64,000 bases of DNA from Pseudodesulfovibrio alkaliphilus (lineage in GTDB: Bacteria; Desulfobacterota; Desulfovibrionia; Desulfovibrionales; Desulfovibrionaceae), in NCBI RefSeq assembly GCF_009729555.1, contig NZ_WODC01000009.1, positions 1 to 64,000 on the forward strand, given 5' to 3'. Under the pieces are notes generated by a model. That model did no database searches, was not told the DNA's origin, and saw nothing but the letters and a program-made list of their open reading frames with translations. Both the position numbers and the translations under genes were made by a program. Shown here piece by piece: positions 43,353-51,492 of this stretch; the stretch's first letter is position 1; the number at the start of each line of letters is the position of its first letter.

Positions 43353-44167
43353 CGCATGACCTCTTGGGGGGGGCGGCGCAGGTAGCGCTCGCTGAAGATC
43401 CTTTCCTCAATGGACACGCCGTAGGAGACGCCGGAAAAGGTCATGACCGTCGAACTGCCGGTTTCCAGGTTCGTCACCCTGGACCGCGTCACGGTGGGAT
43501 ACACCCCGCCGCTGTCGCCGGAAGGAACATCCTCCACCCTGAGGACCTCCATGATCCGGTAGACCCGGTCATCCTTGTAGTATTCCACCCGCAGGGGGAT
43601 AAAGGTCAGAGGGTCGACAAAGGCCAGATAATGCGTGAATTCGACCCCGCCGGAAACTTTCGGCGTGTTCGCGACCACCAGCAGGCCGTCCCGGTCCTCC
43701 ATCCGCTCATGCCTGTCTTCATCCAGATTTCGACCAGATATATCTTCATACAAAAAGTCCGACCCGGCGAAGCTTGTGCGCTTGTCTCCTGCCGCTATGC
43801 GTTTGACCAGGTCAAGGCCGGGCATGTAGAGCCACCGCGAATCGTCCTGCCCCGGCTCCACCGTCTTGTGCACCAGAAAGACCATCTTGCGGACATCTGC
43901 CGGCGATTTGAAGAAGGCCAGATACTTCTGCCCCCGGTCCTCGCCCGGCAGATTCATGCGCAGGATGTTCAACTCCCTCTGACGGTTGCGGCCCTGAGCG
44001 TCCGTAATGATCAGGTTGACGTTCCCCTTGCAGGTTTCCCCCTGATAGAAGGAAACGTGGTTTGCCCTGCGGACAATGGCATCGCCATCCATGGCGTCGG
44101 CCTGGACCGCGGCCGCAAACGACAGCAGGGAAACCACAATGGCCAAGAGCATCAATCGCTTTTTCAT
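43349..44167 (-). CDS. LolA-like outer-membrane lipoprotein-sorting protein
   Basis: 272 residues. Signal peptide ending near AAAVQADA, then a LolA/LppX-type fold region with YLAFFKSPADVRKMVFLVHK, SRWLYMPGLDLVKRIAAGDK and FAGSDFLYEDISGR, the pattern of proteins that accompany MMPL/RND transporters. It lies 20 bases after the RND gene and overlaps the barrel gene. Probably a periplasmic lipid carrier between the two. Confidence 0.85.
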   Translation of the reverse strand: MKKRLMLLAIVVSLLSFAAAVQADAMDGDAIVRRANHVSFYQGETCKGNVNLIITDAQGRNRQRELNILRMNLPGEDRGQKYLAFFKSPADVRKMVFLVHKTVEPGQDDSRWLYMPGLDLVKRIAAGDKRTSFAGSDFLYEDISGRNLDEDRHERMEDRDGLLVVANTPKVSGGVEFTHYLAFVDPLTFIPLRVEYYKDDRVYRIMEVLRVEDVPSGDSGGVYPTVTRSRVTNLETGSSTVMTFSGVSYGVSIEERIFSERYLRRPPQEVMR

Positions 44168-44187
44168 TCTTCACCTCTCTTGTCTGT

Positions 44188-46848
44188 TCAACGGTTGTTC
44201 TGATCGGCCACTGCAGTCTGCGGGACCGATTCGTCAGGGAAAAACCACCGCGTGGCCACAGTGATGACGGCAGGCACCGCCACCAAAGAAAGCGCCCCGG
44301 AAAGCAGCATGATCGAAGAGAGCAGTATGCTGGTGGTCCGGTACGGCACGAGGGACGAAACCAGCAACGGCAGAAACCCAATGGAGATCACCATCACGTT
44401 GCGGCTGATGGCGCGTGCCGGCGCCTCGAACATGCGGGTAAGGGTCAGCCGCCACGACCGCGTGACGGCATGAATGGATCGGCTCCTCTCCACGAAATGA
44501 ATGGCGAAGTCCACGGACATGCCCAGGGTCAGTACGCCGAGGACGGCCACGGGCATGTCGTAGTCCTTTCCAATCAGACCTATGAATCCGTAAATGAGGA
44601 GGATTGTCGCGGTCAGGGGAACCATGCACAACAGCCCCCACTTCACGGAGCGGAAAAGGAAGACCGTCATCAGCAGCACAATGCCAAAACTGCCGATGAA
44701 GGAACGCAGCATTCCCTGCACCATCTGGTTCTGCCAAGCCACGTTGATATGGGTCAGCCCAGCCCAGTTGTGCCTCATCCCGACCGGCGGCGGATTGCTC
44801 TGGAAATATCCTTCCACAAACCGTGCCACGGCCTCCATGACCTTGTTGTCGCCGCTCGAGAGCTGGAACAGGACGCAGGCGCTGGAGTAATCCGGCGTGA
44901 CGAAGTGCCAGAGGTCATGCGGACGGTGGCTCTGCTGAAACTGCATGTAGCATTCGCCGACGGCGCGCCTAAGCTCCGGCACACGATAGTTTTGCTCCCT
45001 GCCATCAAGCATCTCCTGGTTGATCTTGCTGACCACGTCTGCGGGGGAGACGCTTTTCCCCACCAGCCCCTTTTCCTGGAGCTGCCGCTGGAGGCCGACG
45101 ACGTAGTGCAGCACGTCCGGGCGCTTGAAGGACTTGCGTTGCTCCTTTTCCAGGTTGAAGAAGCTTTCAAACTCCTCCCAGATATAGGCGTCGCCATCGG
45201 TGTCCGCCTTTGCGATGTACGCCCCGGCAAGCTCCACGGCCGTGTCGAGCAGGGGCGTCTCGCGCATACCGGCGGGCATGGCGGCCAGATCCCGTTTGAA
45301 TCGGTCGGCCAGGCCGAGAGCCCTTTCTTCATCTTCCATCGTTCCTGAAAACTCCGTGAACCGTTGCAGCATGTTGGCCTGCTCTTCCGGCGACAACAGC
45401 CTCTGCTCCTCGCCATCCAGGATGAGATAGGCCGGGTATGTTCCCTTGAAGTGCCGGGTCAAAGCGATGTCCGCCTTGCGGATCGGGTGGTCTTCGGCAA
45501 ACCATTTCACAGGATTGTCGTTGATCTGGATTCGGGAGATACCCCACCCCGATACGGCGACGAGCAGCACCAGCAGGACCAGCAAGGGTTTGGCGTTGCG
45601 AAACGAGAACCTGCCCGTGGCCTCAAGGAGCCTGGTCAGCGGGGTGTTGCTGTGCTCCTCTTTCACGGACAGCCCGAAGTTGTTGAACGCACTGCGGGGA
45701 AGAAGCATGACGTAGGCCGGAACGCACAGGATGGTCAGCAGCCAGGCGACCATAATGCCCATCCCGACAAAAACGCCGAAGACCTGGACTGGCGGTATCG
45801 GCGTCAACGCCAGGGAAATGAAGCCCGCTGCCGAGGTGAGGGAAGTATAAAGCATGGGCATGAAGAGGGTGTCCAAAGCGCTTCGCAGGGTCTCCTCGCG
45901 CCCTTTTTCCGCTGTATATGAATCAAAGAACTCCGAGAGGATGTGAATGGAATCCACCACCGCGATCGACATCAGGAAAACCGGAATCATGGAACTCATG
46001 ATGTGCACTTCGAAGCCTGCGGCGATCATGGCCCCCATGGTGATGACCACCGAGAACGTGGCGATGAGCATGGGCAAGACGGTCAGGGAAAGCTTGCGGA
46101 AAAAGAAGTAGAGCAGAACAAAGATCGTTGCCATGGCCAACGGCGAAGCCACCATCATCTCGGTGAACATTTCCACCCCGATGGCGTCCTGGGCCACCGG
46201 AAGCCCTGTTATGTGCACCTCGTCCGCCATCCCCAACGCGGCCACCTTTTCGTTCATCGCGTTGTAGACCTTGTAGCTGAGGCGCTTGTTCGTCAGGGGC
46301 AGATACAGGCAAAGGGCCTTGCCGTCCTCCGAGGCCATGCGTCCCGCCAGCATGGGATTGGCCAGAATCCGCTCGCGGACCCGCAGGGCCTCCTCTCTGT
46401 TCGTCGGCGGCCCGGGCATGAGCCAGTCAAACGAGATCGTGCCCGGGCCGGCCTGGGCAATGTGTTCCACCAGGGACGGAGCGATCACGTCAACGCCGAC
46501 CACGCCGCCCTCCGTCGCCGGATCGTCCGGGTCGGGCCACCGCAGCTTTTGGGCATATTGCGCAAGCTCATAGACGTTGCTCAGGGTTTCCGCGTTGAAC
46601 ACTCCGTCTTGGTGCGCCGTGTTGACGATCCCAAGGACCACGATGTCGGACAGGTCGAATGTCTTTTTCGCCTGGTTGTGGAACAGCCGGGAAGGCTCGT
46701 TCTCGGGGAGCATGTGCTCGGGATCGGTGTCGATCGTGACCTTCGGAAAAAACGACCCAAAGACGGCCGTCGCCACGATCACCAACAAGAGCGTTGCCCT
46801 GTAGTGCCTGATGGCAAAAGAAACCATGGATTTTTTGATCTTTTTCAT
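44188..46848 (-). CDS. RND/MMPL-family lipid exporter
   Basis: 886 residues with 12 predicted membrane segments in two SSD-like halves, each preceded by a large periplasmic loop. Typical segments: MSIAVVDSIHILSEFFDSYT (half 1) and LGMSVDFAIHFVERSR (half 2), with the proton-relay acidic residues visible. ATG 46848 is used because GGGAGGCGGACG precedes it; the in-frame extension to 46980 lacks a ribosome site and would run through the operator region. First gene of a three-gene operon. Hopanoid, lipid or aromatic-compound transport are candidates; substrate unknown. Confidence 0.9.
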   Translation of the reverse strand: MKKIKKSMVSFAIRHYRATLLLVIVATAVFGSFFPKVTIDTDPEHMLPENEPSRLFHNQAKKTFDLSDIVVLGIVNTAHQDGVFNAETLSNVYELAQYAQKLRWPDPDDPATEGGVVGVDVIAPSLVEHIAQAGPGTISFDWLMPGPPTNREEALRVRERILANPMLAGRMASEDGKALCLYLPLTNKRLSYKVYNAMNEKVAALGMADEVHITGLPVAQDAIGVEMFTEMMVASPLAMATIFVLLYFFFRKLSLTVLPMLIATFSVVITMGAMIAAGFEVHIMSSMIPVFLMSIAVVDSIHILSEFFDSYTAEKGREETLRSALDTLFMPMLYTSLTSAAGFISLALTPIPPVQVFGVFVGMGIMVAWLLTILCVPAYVMLLPRSAFNNFGLSVKEEHSNTPLTRLLEATGRFSFRNAKPLLVLLVLLVAVSGWGISRIQINDNPVKWFAEDHPIRKADIALTRHFKGTYPAYLILDGEEQRLLSPEEQANMLQRFTEFSGTMEDEERALGLADRFKRDLAAMPAGMRETPLLDTAVELAGAYIAKADTDGDAYIWEEFESFFNLEKEQRKSFKRPDVLHYVVGLQRQLQEKGLVGKSVSPADVVSKINQEMLDGREQNYRVPELRRAVGECYMQFQQSHRPHDLWHFVTPDYSSACVLFQLSSGDNKVMEAVARFVEGYFQSNPPPVGMRHNWAGLTHINVAWQNQMVQGMLRSFIGSFGIVLLMTVFLFRSVKWGLLCMVPLTATILLIYGFIGLIGKDYDMPVAVLGVLTLGMSVDFAIHFVERSRSIHAVTRSWRLTLTRMFEAPARAISRNVMVISIGFLPLLVSSLVPYRTTSILLSSIMLLSGALSLVAVPAVITVATRWFFPDESVPQTAVADQNNR

Positions 46849-46900
46849 CGTCCGCCTCCCAGAGGCTGGCTGACCCCCGAAGGAGCCCTGGTTGAAAATA

Positions 46901-46915
46901 GTAAAGCCGCTTAAC
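46901..46915 (-). promoter_or_regulatory. GTTAAGC-type operator before RND operon
   Basis: The minus strand reads GTTAAGCGGCTTTAC, 12 of 15 identical to the MarR-region palindrome at 32005. It lies 53 bases upstream of the RND start. Confidence 0.5.
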
Positions 46916-47015
46916 TTTGTTCCCAAAAAAAATGCCCGCCAGTGGACAGCGACGAAGTCCCGTCGCATTGTCCGAGCCATGTATACGGACCCGTTTACCT
47001 GGAGTCAAGAAAAAA

Positions 47016-47033
47016 GTAAACTGCTGCGTTTAC
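47016..47033. promoter_or_regulatory. GTAAAC-N6-GTTTAC operator
   Basis: Exact 6-bp arms around TGCTGC. A further GTTTAC occurs at 46993. The size suits a TetR dimer. It lies 168 bases upstream of the RND operon and just downstream of the DUF364 gene. Confidence 0.5.
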
Positions 47034-47116
47034 ATGCTGGTTTCCGGGTGCCCCGGCCACCGTCCCCCTTGCCCAAGGGCGCGGGGAGGGGCAGGGGGGA
47101 CGGCGGCAAGGCGGCC

Positions 47117-47842
47117 TCAGCCGCTCTGGGGGCAATAGCGATCCCACTGCATGAGGCTGGCCGCCGCGGCAATGGTGGTCCCGTAGAAGAGCACAGGGCG
47201 ACCGACAAGGAAGCGCCCGATGGAGTCGTTGACAAGGGTGGTTCCCGTAACCACCAGCAACTCCGCCCAGTCCAGGGCCTGGGCCGCGGATTCCGGGCCT
47301 TCCACCAGCACCCCGCGCTTGACCTGCCCGATGTTGTCGGGGTCCAGATCAAGAAGCCGAATATCCAGCTCGCCCCCAAGGCGCTCGGCCATGGCCGGCT
47401 GAAAGCCGACAATGGTCACACGCCCGACGCCATAGGTCCGGCGGATGTGGTCGGGCATGGCCCGGGCGCATCTTTCCGGCCCGCAGTCCTTGCAATGGAT
47501 TGTCCCCCCGACCTTGCCGAGGGCATTCATGACGGCGTTGAGGGTCGCGATGAAGACCGCCCGATGGTAGTTGGTGGTCAGCGGCAGGTTGGCTATTTCC
47601 GCAAGGGTGCCGCAGAAGTGTCCGTAGTGATCGGTGAAGGCCTGCCCCCGGAACCCGCGGAAGGATGCCTCCACCAGCCTCTCCTTGCCCTGCTGGATGG
47701 GATAGTCCCCGCCCCCCGGGTCGCCAATGGCCTGCTGCACGGTCAACGGCCCGGCGCTGACCATGACCTCTTCCTCCATGAGTCCGTGGTCCGCCCAAAG
47801 GCGCACCCCTTTGTTCCAAACGGTCTTCAATGTTGATTCCAT
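47117..47842 (-). CDS. DUF364/DUF4213 putative metal-chelation protein
   Basis: 241 residues, the family's usual length. N-terminal DUF4213-like part, then the DUF364 Rossmann-like part (VTIVGFQPAMAERLG, ESAAQALDWAELLVVTGTTL, FYGTTIAAAA). Three cysteines cluster at HCKDCGPERC, a possible metal site. It ends the molybdate/tungstate operon, 10 bases after the second permease. Relatives are often found beside metal or oxyanion transporters, but the activity is unknown. Confidence 0.8.
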   Translation of the reverse strand: MESTLKTVWNKGVRLWADHGLMEEEVMVSAGPLTVQQAIGDPGGGDYPIQQGKERLVEASFRGFRGQAFTDHYGHFCGTLAEIANLPLTTNYHRAVFIATLNAVMNALGKVGGTIHCKDCGPERCARAMPDHIRRTYGVGRVTIVGFQPAMAERLGGELDIRLLDLDPDNIGQVKRGVLVEGPESAAQALDWAELLVVTGTTLVNDSIGRFLVGRPVLFYGTTIAAAASLMQWDRYCPQSG

Positions 47843-47852
47843 GATTTTCTTC

Positions 47853-48518
47853 CTATACTGCGGACATTCGTTTCAACACGAGATAAATTGCCAGGGAAAA
47901 CAGGCCTATAATGCACGAGAGAACCACTGCGCGGTCAAATTCCCCGCTGAATACGGCGTTGTAGATTTCCAGGGATAGCGTGTTCGTCCTGCCCAGGATG
48001 TTGCCGCCGAGCATAAGGGTGATGCCGACCTCTCCAAGGGACCGGCCCAGGGCCAGAAACCAGCCGGATATAACGCTGCGCCGGACGTTGGGCAGCAGAA
48101 CGAGCCAGAACGTCTGCCACTCGCTCTTGCCGAGCACCCGTGAGACCTCGGCCAGTTGCGAACCTCCGCGCAGGGCGGCCTCCACGGGCTTGACCATGAG
48201 AGGCAGCCCGGCCACGAAGGACGCGATGACAAGCCCCCAAAAGCTGAACACAAGGCCGTCGGTCACGAATCTGCCTATGGGGCCGTTTCTCCCGAGCAGG
48301 AGCAACAGCGCGAATCCCGTGGCAATGGGCGGAAAGACAAGCGGCAATGTCACCAGAAAATCCACCACCGAGCGCATCACGGTCTTCCTGCCCGTCAGGT
48401 AGTAGCCCACAAGCACGCCCGCCGCCAGATGCAGTGCGCCAGCCACAGCCAGCACCCGGACCGTCAACCACAGGGGGCCGAGGGTCTGGGGTTCGGTCAG
48501 GATGCCCAGCAGGGACAT
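47853..48518 (-). CDS. ABC permease, ModB-like (second system)
   Basis: 221 residues, five or six membrane helices and an EAA-like loop (EVSRVLGKSEWQTFWLVLLP). It follows the second binding protein by 6 bases. No ATPase gene accompanies this pair, so it probably uses the ModC encoded upstream in the same operon. Confidence 0.88.
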   Translation of the reverse strand: MSLLGILTEPQTLGPLWLTVRVLAVAGALHLAAGVLVGYYLTGRKTVMRSVVDFLVTLPLVFPPIATGFALLLLLGRNGPIGRFVTDGLVFSFWGLVIASFVAGLPLMVKPVEAALRGGSQLAEVSRVLGKSEWQTFWLVLLPNVRRSVISGWFLALGRSLGEVGITLMLGGNILGRTNTLSLEIYNAVFSGEFDRAVVLSCIIGLFSLAIYLVLKRMSAV

Positions 48519-48524
48519 GACAGT

Positions 48525-49265
48525 TTAGAGGCCATGGCTGATGATGATCGCCTTGGCTTGAGCCGTGCGCAGGAAGGCGATGAACTCCAGCGCGGCCTCC
48601 TGGTTCGGCGCGTCCCGAAGAACGCCCGCCATGATGCTGATGGGAGCGTACCCGGACTGGTCCAGAATCACATACCCTCCCAGTTTGTCCGCAACATCCA
48701 GCACATAGGACAGATTGAGAAACCCCATGTCCACTTCGTTGGCCACCAGATACGAGAAGACCTGGGGTACGGTGGCCACCTCGATCAGCCGCGGCGCCGC
48801 GGCAGGCATTCTCCCGGTGTTTTCGAGGAATTCCCGCGCCGCCTTGCCATAGATGGCCTTGACCGGATCAGGCATGGCGATGCGGCGGGCGGCCTCGTCG
48901 TCCAGGGCCTCCACCGCGGCAAAACCTCCCTTTGCGGGGAAGGCGAGCACCAGCTGGCCGCGCCCCAGCTCGTGCGTTTTTGCAAAGACGAGGCCGGAAG
49001 AACTCAGGAACGCCTCGTCGCCAAGCACGAGATCGACCTTTCCGCTCTCCATGGCCAGGGCTGTAACCCGACCCATGTTGCCGTAAATCAGGTCGGGTTG
49101 CTTGCCGCTCCTCTCTGCATAGGCTGCGGCAAGGGCGTTCACCATCTTTTTGTACCCTGCGCCCGCAGCCACCACCGGGCTGTGGGCAGAGGCCGCCCCG
49201 GAAGCCAGAAAACCCACGGCAAAAACACAGAATACAACTGTTTTCAACCAACGTAACGAGTGCAT
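48525..49265 (-). CDS. Molybdate/tungstate-type substrate-binding protein (second)
   Basis: 246 residues. Signal peptide ending near GAASA, then a ModA-like fold: VVAAGAGYKKMVNALAAAYA and DLVLGDEAFLSSSGLVF. It differs from the ModA at 50625 (GAGYKKM in place of AANYTAI), suggesting another oxyanion or affinity. It lies 7 bases after modC. Confidence 0.85.
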   Translation of the reverse strand: MHSLRWLKTVVFCVFAVGFLASGAASAHSPVVAAGAGYKKMVNALAAAYAERSGKQPDLIYGNMGRVTALAMESGKVDLVLGDEAFLSSSGLVFAKTHELGRGQLVLAFPAKGGFAAVEALDDEAARRIAMPDPVKAIYGKAAREFLENTGRMPAAAPRLIEVATVPQVFSYLVANEVDMGFLNLSYVLDVADKLGGYVILDQSGYAPISIMAGVLRDAPNQEAALEFIAFLRTAQAKAIIISHGL

Positions 49266-49272
49266 GACAACC

Positions 49273-49965
49273 TCACAATGACGCGCAGGCCAAAGCCTCG
49301 CGAGTTAACTTGTGAATGGGGGCGCTTTGTCTGCGCAGCCAGTCGGGCGCTATCTTTCCGTTTTCCACGGCCATGATCTCGTCTCCGAGGAAGGCAGCCT
49401 CCTCCAGGTCATGGGTCACATGGAGGATGGGGATGCCCAGTTCGTCCTTGAGTTCCTTGAGGTGCGCCCGCAGATTCCGCCGGGTGGCCACATCCAGGGC
49501 CGAAAACGGCTCGTCGAGGAGCAGCAGGACCGGATCGCGGGCCAGGGCCTGACAGAAGGCGGCGCGCTGCCGCTCCCCGCCGGAAATGGCGGCTGGCCTG
49601 CTCGCCGCCAGGTGCCGTATGCCGAACATGTCCATGAGCGTGTCCACCCGCTCCATGTCCGTGGCGGCAAAGGCAACATTCTTGCGGATATCGAGATGGG
49701 GAAACAGCGTGTAGTCCTGAAAAACAAGGCTCAAGCCCCGCTTGCGGGCCGGGACAAAGAGACGGGACCCGGTGTCTGCCCAAGGCTGGCCATTGAAGAC
49801 GATGGTTCCCAAGTCCGGTTGTTCCAGTCCGGCCAGCAGCCGGATCATGGTGGTCTTCCCCGCACCGGACGGCCCGACAACAGCAGTAATCTGGCCGGGT
49901 GCGCAGGAAAAACACAGCTCAAGATCAAAGTGCTTGAGCTTCTTGACCATGTCTACACAGAGCAT
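49273..49965 (-). CDS. modC: Molybdate/tungstate ABC ATPase
   Basis: 230 residues: Walker A VVGPSGAGKTT, Q-loop LVFQDYTLFP, signature ISGGERQR, Walker B LLLLDEPFSALD, H-loop HVTHD. It lacks the C-terminal TOBE/molybdate-binding extension found in many ModC proteins; molybdate sensing is instead supplied by the TOBE part of the divergent regulator. Start ATG 49965 shares a base with the modB stop (TGATG). It is the only ATPase in the operon. Confidence 0.9.
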   Translation of the reverse strand: MLCVDMVKKLKHFDLELCFSCAPGQITAVVGPSGAGKTTMIRLLAGLEQPDLGTIVFNGQPWADTGSRLFVPARKRGLSLVFQDYTLFPHLDIRKNVAFAATDMERVDTLMDMFGIRHLAASRPAAISGGERQRAAFCQALARDPVLLLLDEPFSALDVATRRNLRAHLKELKDELGIPILHVTHDLEEAAFLGDEIMAVENGKIAPDWLRRQSAPIHKLTREALACASL

Positions 49966-50621
49966 CAGGGGCGCCTCGCATTGATTTTGTTGATGATCAT
50001 GAGCACCGCGAAGCTGATGGGAACCAGGGCGGCGGACAAAAGGAAAGCGTCGTTGAAGCGCATGGCCTCCACGGCCTCGAAGATGGCGATGGACGCCACC
50101 TGGGTCTTGCCCGGAATGCTGCCGCCCACCATGAGAATGACGCCGAACTCGCCCAGGCTGTGGGCAAAGACGAGGATGGAAGCCGCCGCCAGTCCTCCGA
50201 TGCAATTTGGCAGGATTATTCGAAAAAACGCCTCCGTTGACGTGAGGCCGAGAATGGCCGCGCTTTCCAGAAGACGCGGGTCCATTTTCTCGAAGGAGGC
50301 GCGAAGCGGCTGGACCGCAAAGGGCAGGTTGAACACCAGCGAAGCGATGAGGATTCCGGCGAAACTGAAGACCAGCCTGCCGCCGGTCAGGTCCTCCCAT
50401 GCCGCGCCCACCGGGCCGAGAGGCCCCAAGATCACGAGCAGGGCGAAGCCCAGGACCGTGGGCGGCAGGACCATGGGCAGGGTGACGACCGCGTCAAGGA
50501 CGCTCTTGCCCCGAAAGCGGCCAAAGGCGAGCACATAGGCAAGAGGCGCGGCCGCCACCGGAATCAGCACCATGGTCCAAAAGGCCAGCTTGGCCGAAAG
50601 AAGCAGCGGAGTCCAGTCCAT
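49965..50621 (-). CDS. modB: Molybdate/tungstate ABC permease
   Basis: 218 residues with about six membrane helices and an EAA loop (ESAAILGLTSTEAFFRIILP). It starts 3 bases after modA and is coupled to modC by TGATG. Confidence 0.9.
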   Translation of the reverse strand: MDWTPLLLSAKLAFWTMVLIPVAAAPLAYVLAFGRFRGKSVLDAVVTLPMVLPPTVLGFALLVILGPLGPVGAAWEDLTGGRLVFSFAGILIASLVFNLPFAVQPLRASFEKMDPRLLESAAILGLTSTEAFFRIILPNCIGGLAAASILVFAHSLGEFGVILMVGGSIPGKTQVASIAIFEAVEAMRFNDAFLLSAALVPISFAVLMIINKINARRP

Positions 50622-50624
50622 GGG

Positions 50625-51362
50625 CTAGTTGTATCCGTACTGCTTCTTGAACGCCTGGACTTCGGGCGAGAGCAGGAACTCGGCGAAACGGGCTGCCGCC
50701 TCGGGGTTGGGCGCACTCTTGAGGATGCAACCCGCTTGGACCACCGGGGGAGCCTCGTCCACCACCTGATAACAGCCCTTGGCCCCCTCGTCCGTAAACA
50801 CCGAGGAGAAGGCGACGAAACCCGCGTCTGCAGCGCCAGTGGACGCGAACTGGAACGCGTGGGAAATGGACTGACCGAACACCAGGCGGGGCTGCACCGC
50901 ATCCCAGAGTCCCGCGGCCTGCAGGGCCTGCATGGCCGAAGCGCCGTAGGGCGCGGTCTCGGTGTTGGCAATGGCAATTTTCTTGACCGCCGGATTGGTC
51001 AGAGCGGATTTCCAGCCCCCATCGCACAGGGCCTTGCTCCGGGACCACAGGACCACCTGTCCTGTGGCGTAAACAAAGGGCTCCTGCGCCAGGCCGTCGG
51101 CGTGAAGCTTTTCGGGGCGGATCTCGTCTGCGGCGAGAAGCATGTCAAAGGGGGCGCCGTTGACGATCTGGCCATACAGCTTGCCCGTGGAGGCATAGGT
51201 GGCCTGGACGGTCAGCCCCGTGGCCTTTTCAAAGGCCGGGATGATCTCGTTTTGCATGATGGCGGTGTAGTTGGCGGCCTGGGCCACGAGCAAGTCGGCG
51301 GACAGGGCCGGGGCGGGCAGGACAAGGGCAAAGGCGAGTAAAAACGCGGCTATTCGTTCCAT
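50625..51362 (-). CDS. modA: Molybdate/tungstate-binding protein
   Basis: 245 residues. Signal peptide ending near APALSA, then the ModA fold: LLVAQAANYTAIMQNEIIPA, YASTGKLYGQIVNGAPFDML, NTETAPYGASAMQALQ. First gene of a six-gene operon divergent from tunR. An inverted repeat (51458-51483) lies between the two starts. Confidence 0.92.
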   Translation of the reverse strand: MERIAAFLLAFALVLPAPALSADLLVAQAANYTAIMQNEIIPAFEKATGLTVQATYASTGKLYGQIVNGAPFDMLLAADEIRPEKLHADGLAQEPFVYATGQVVLWSRSKALCDGGWKSALTNPAVKKIAIANTETAPYGASAMQALQAAGLWDAVQPRLVFGQSISHAFQFASTGAADAGFVAFSSVFTDEGAKGCYQVVDEAPPVVQAGCILKSAPNPEAAARFAEFLLSPEVQAFKKQYGYN

Positions 51363-51457
51363 GGTCCAATCCTTGGGTTGCGGGTTTCTTTACTTTGACC
51401 GGCAGCTGTGCAAACGTCGATGTCATATATGAACGCCCTGACACACAACGCAACCGT

Positions 51458-51483
51458 GTCACGCAATCCGGAAAAAACGTGAC
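51458..51483. promoter_or_regulatory. Probable TunR operator between modA and tunR
   Basis: GTCACG-N14-CGTGAC: arms exactly complementary, centres 20 bases apart, i.e. two helical turns, as for a dimer binding one face. It lies 96 bases upstream of modA and 10 bases before tunR, so it could control both. Confidence 0.65.
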
Positions 51484-51492
51484 CCTGACCGG

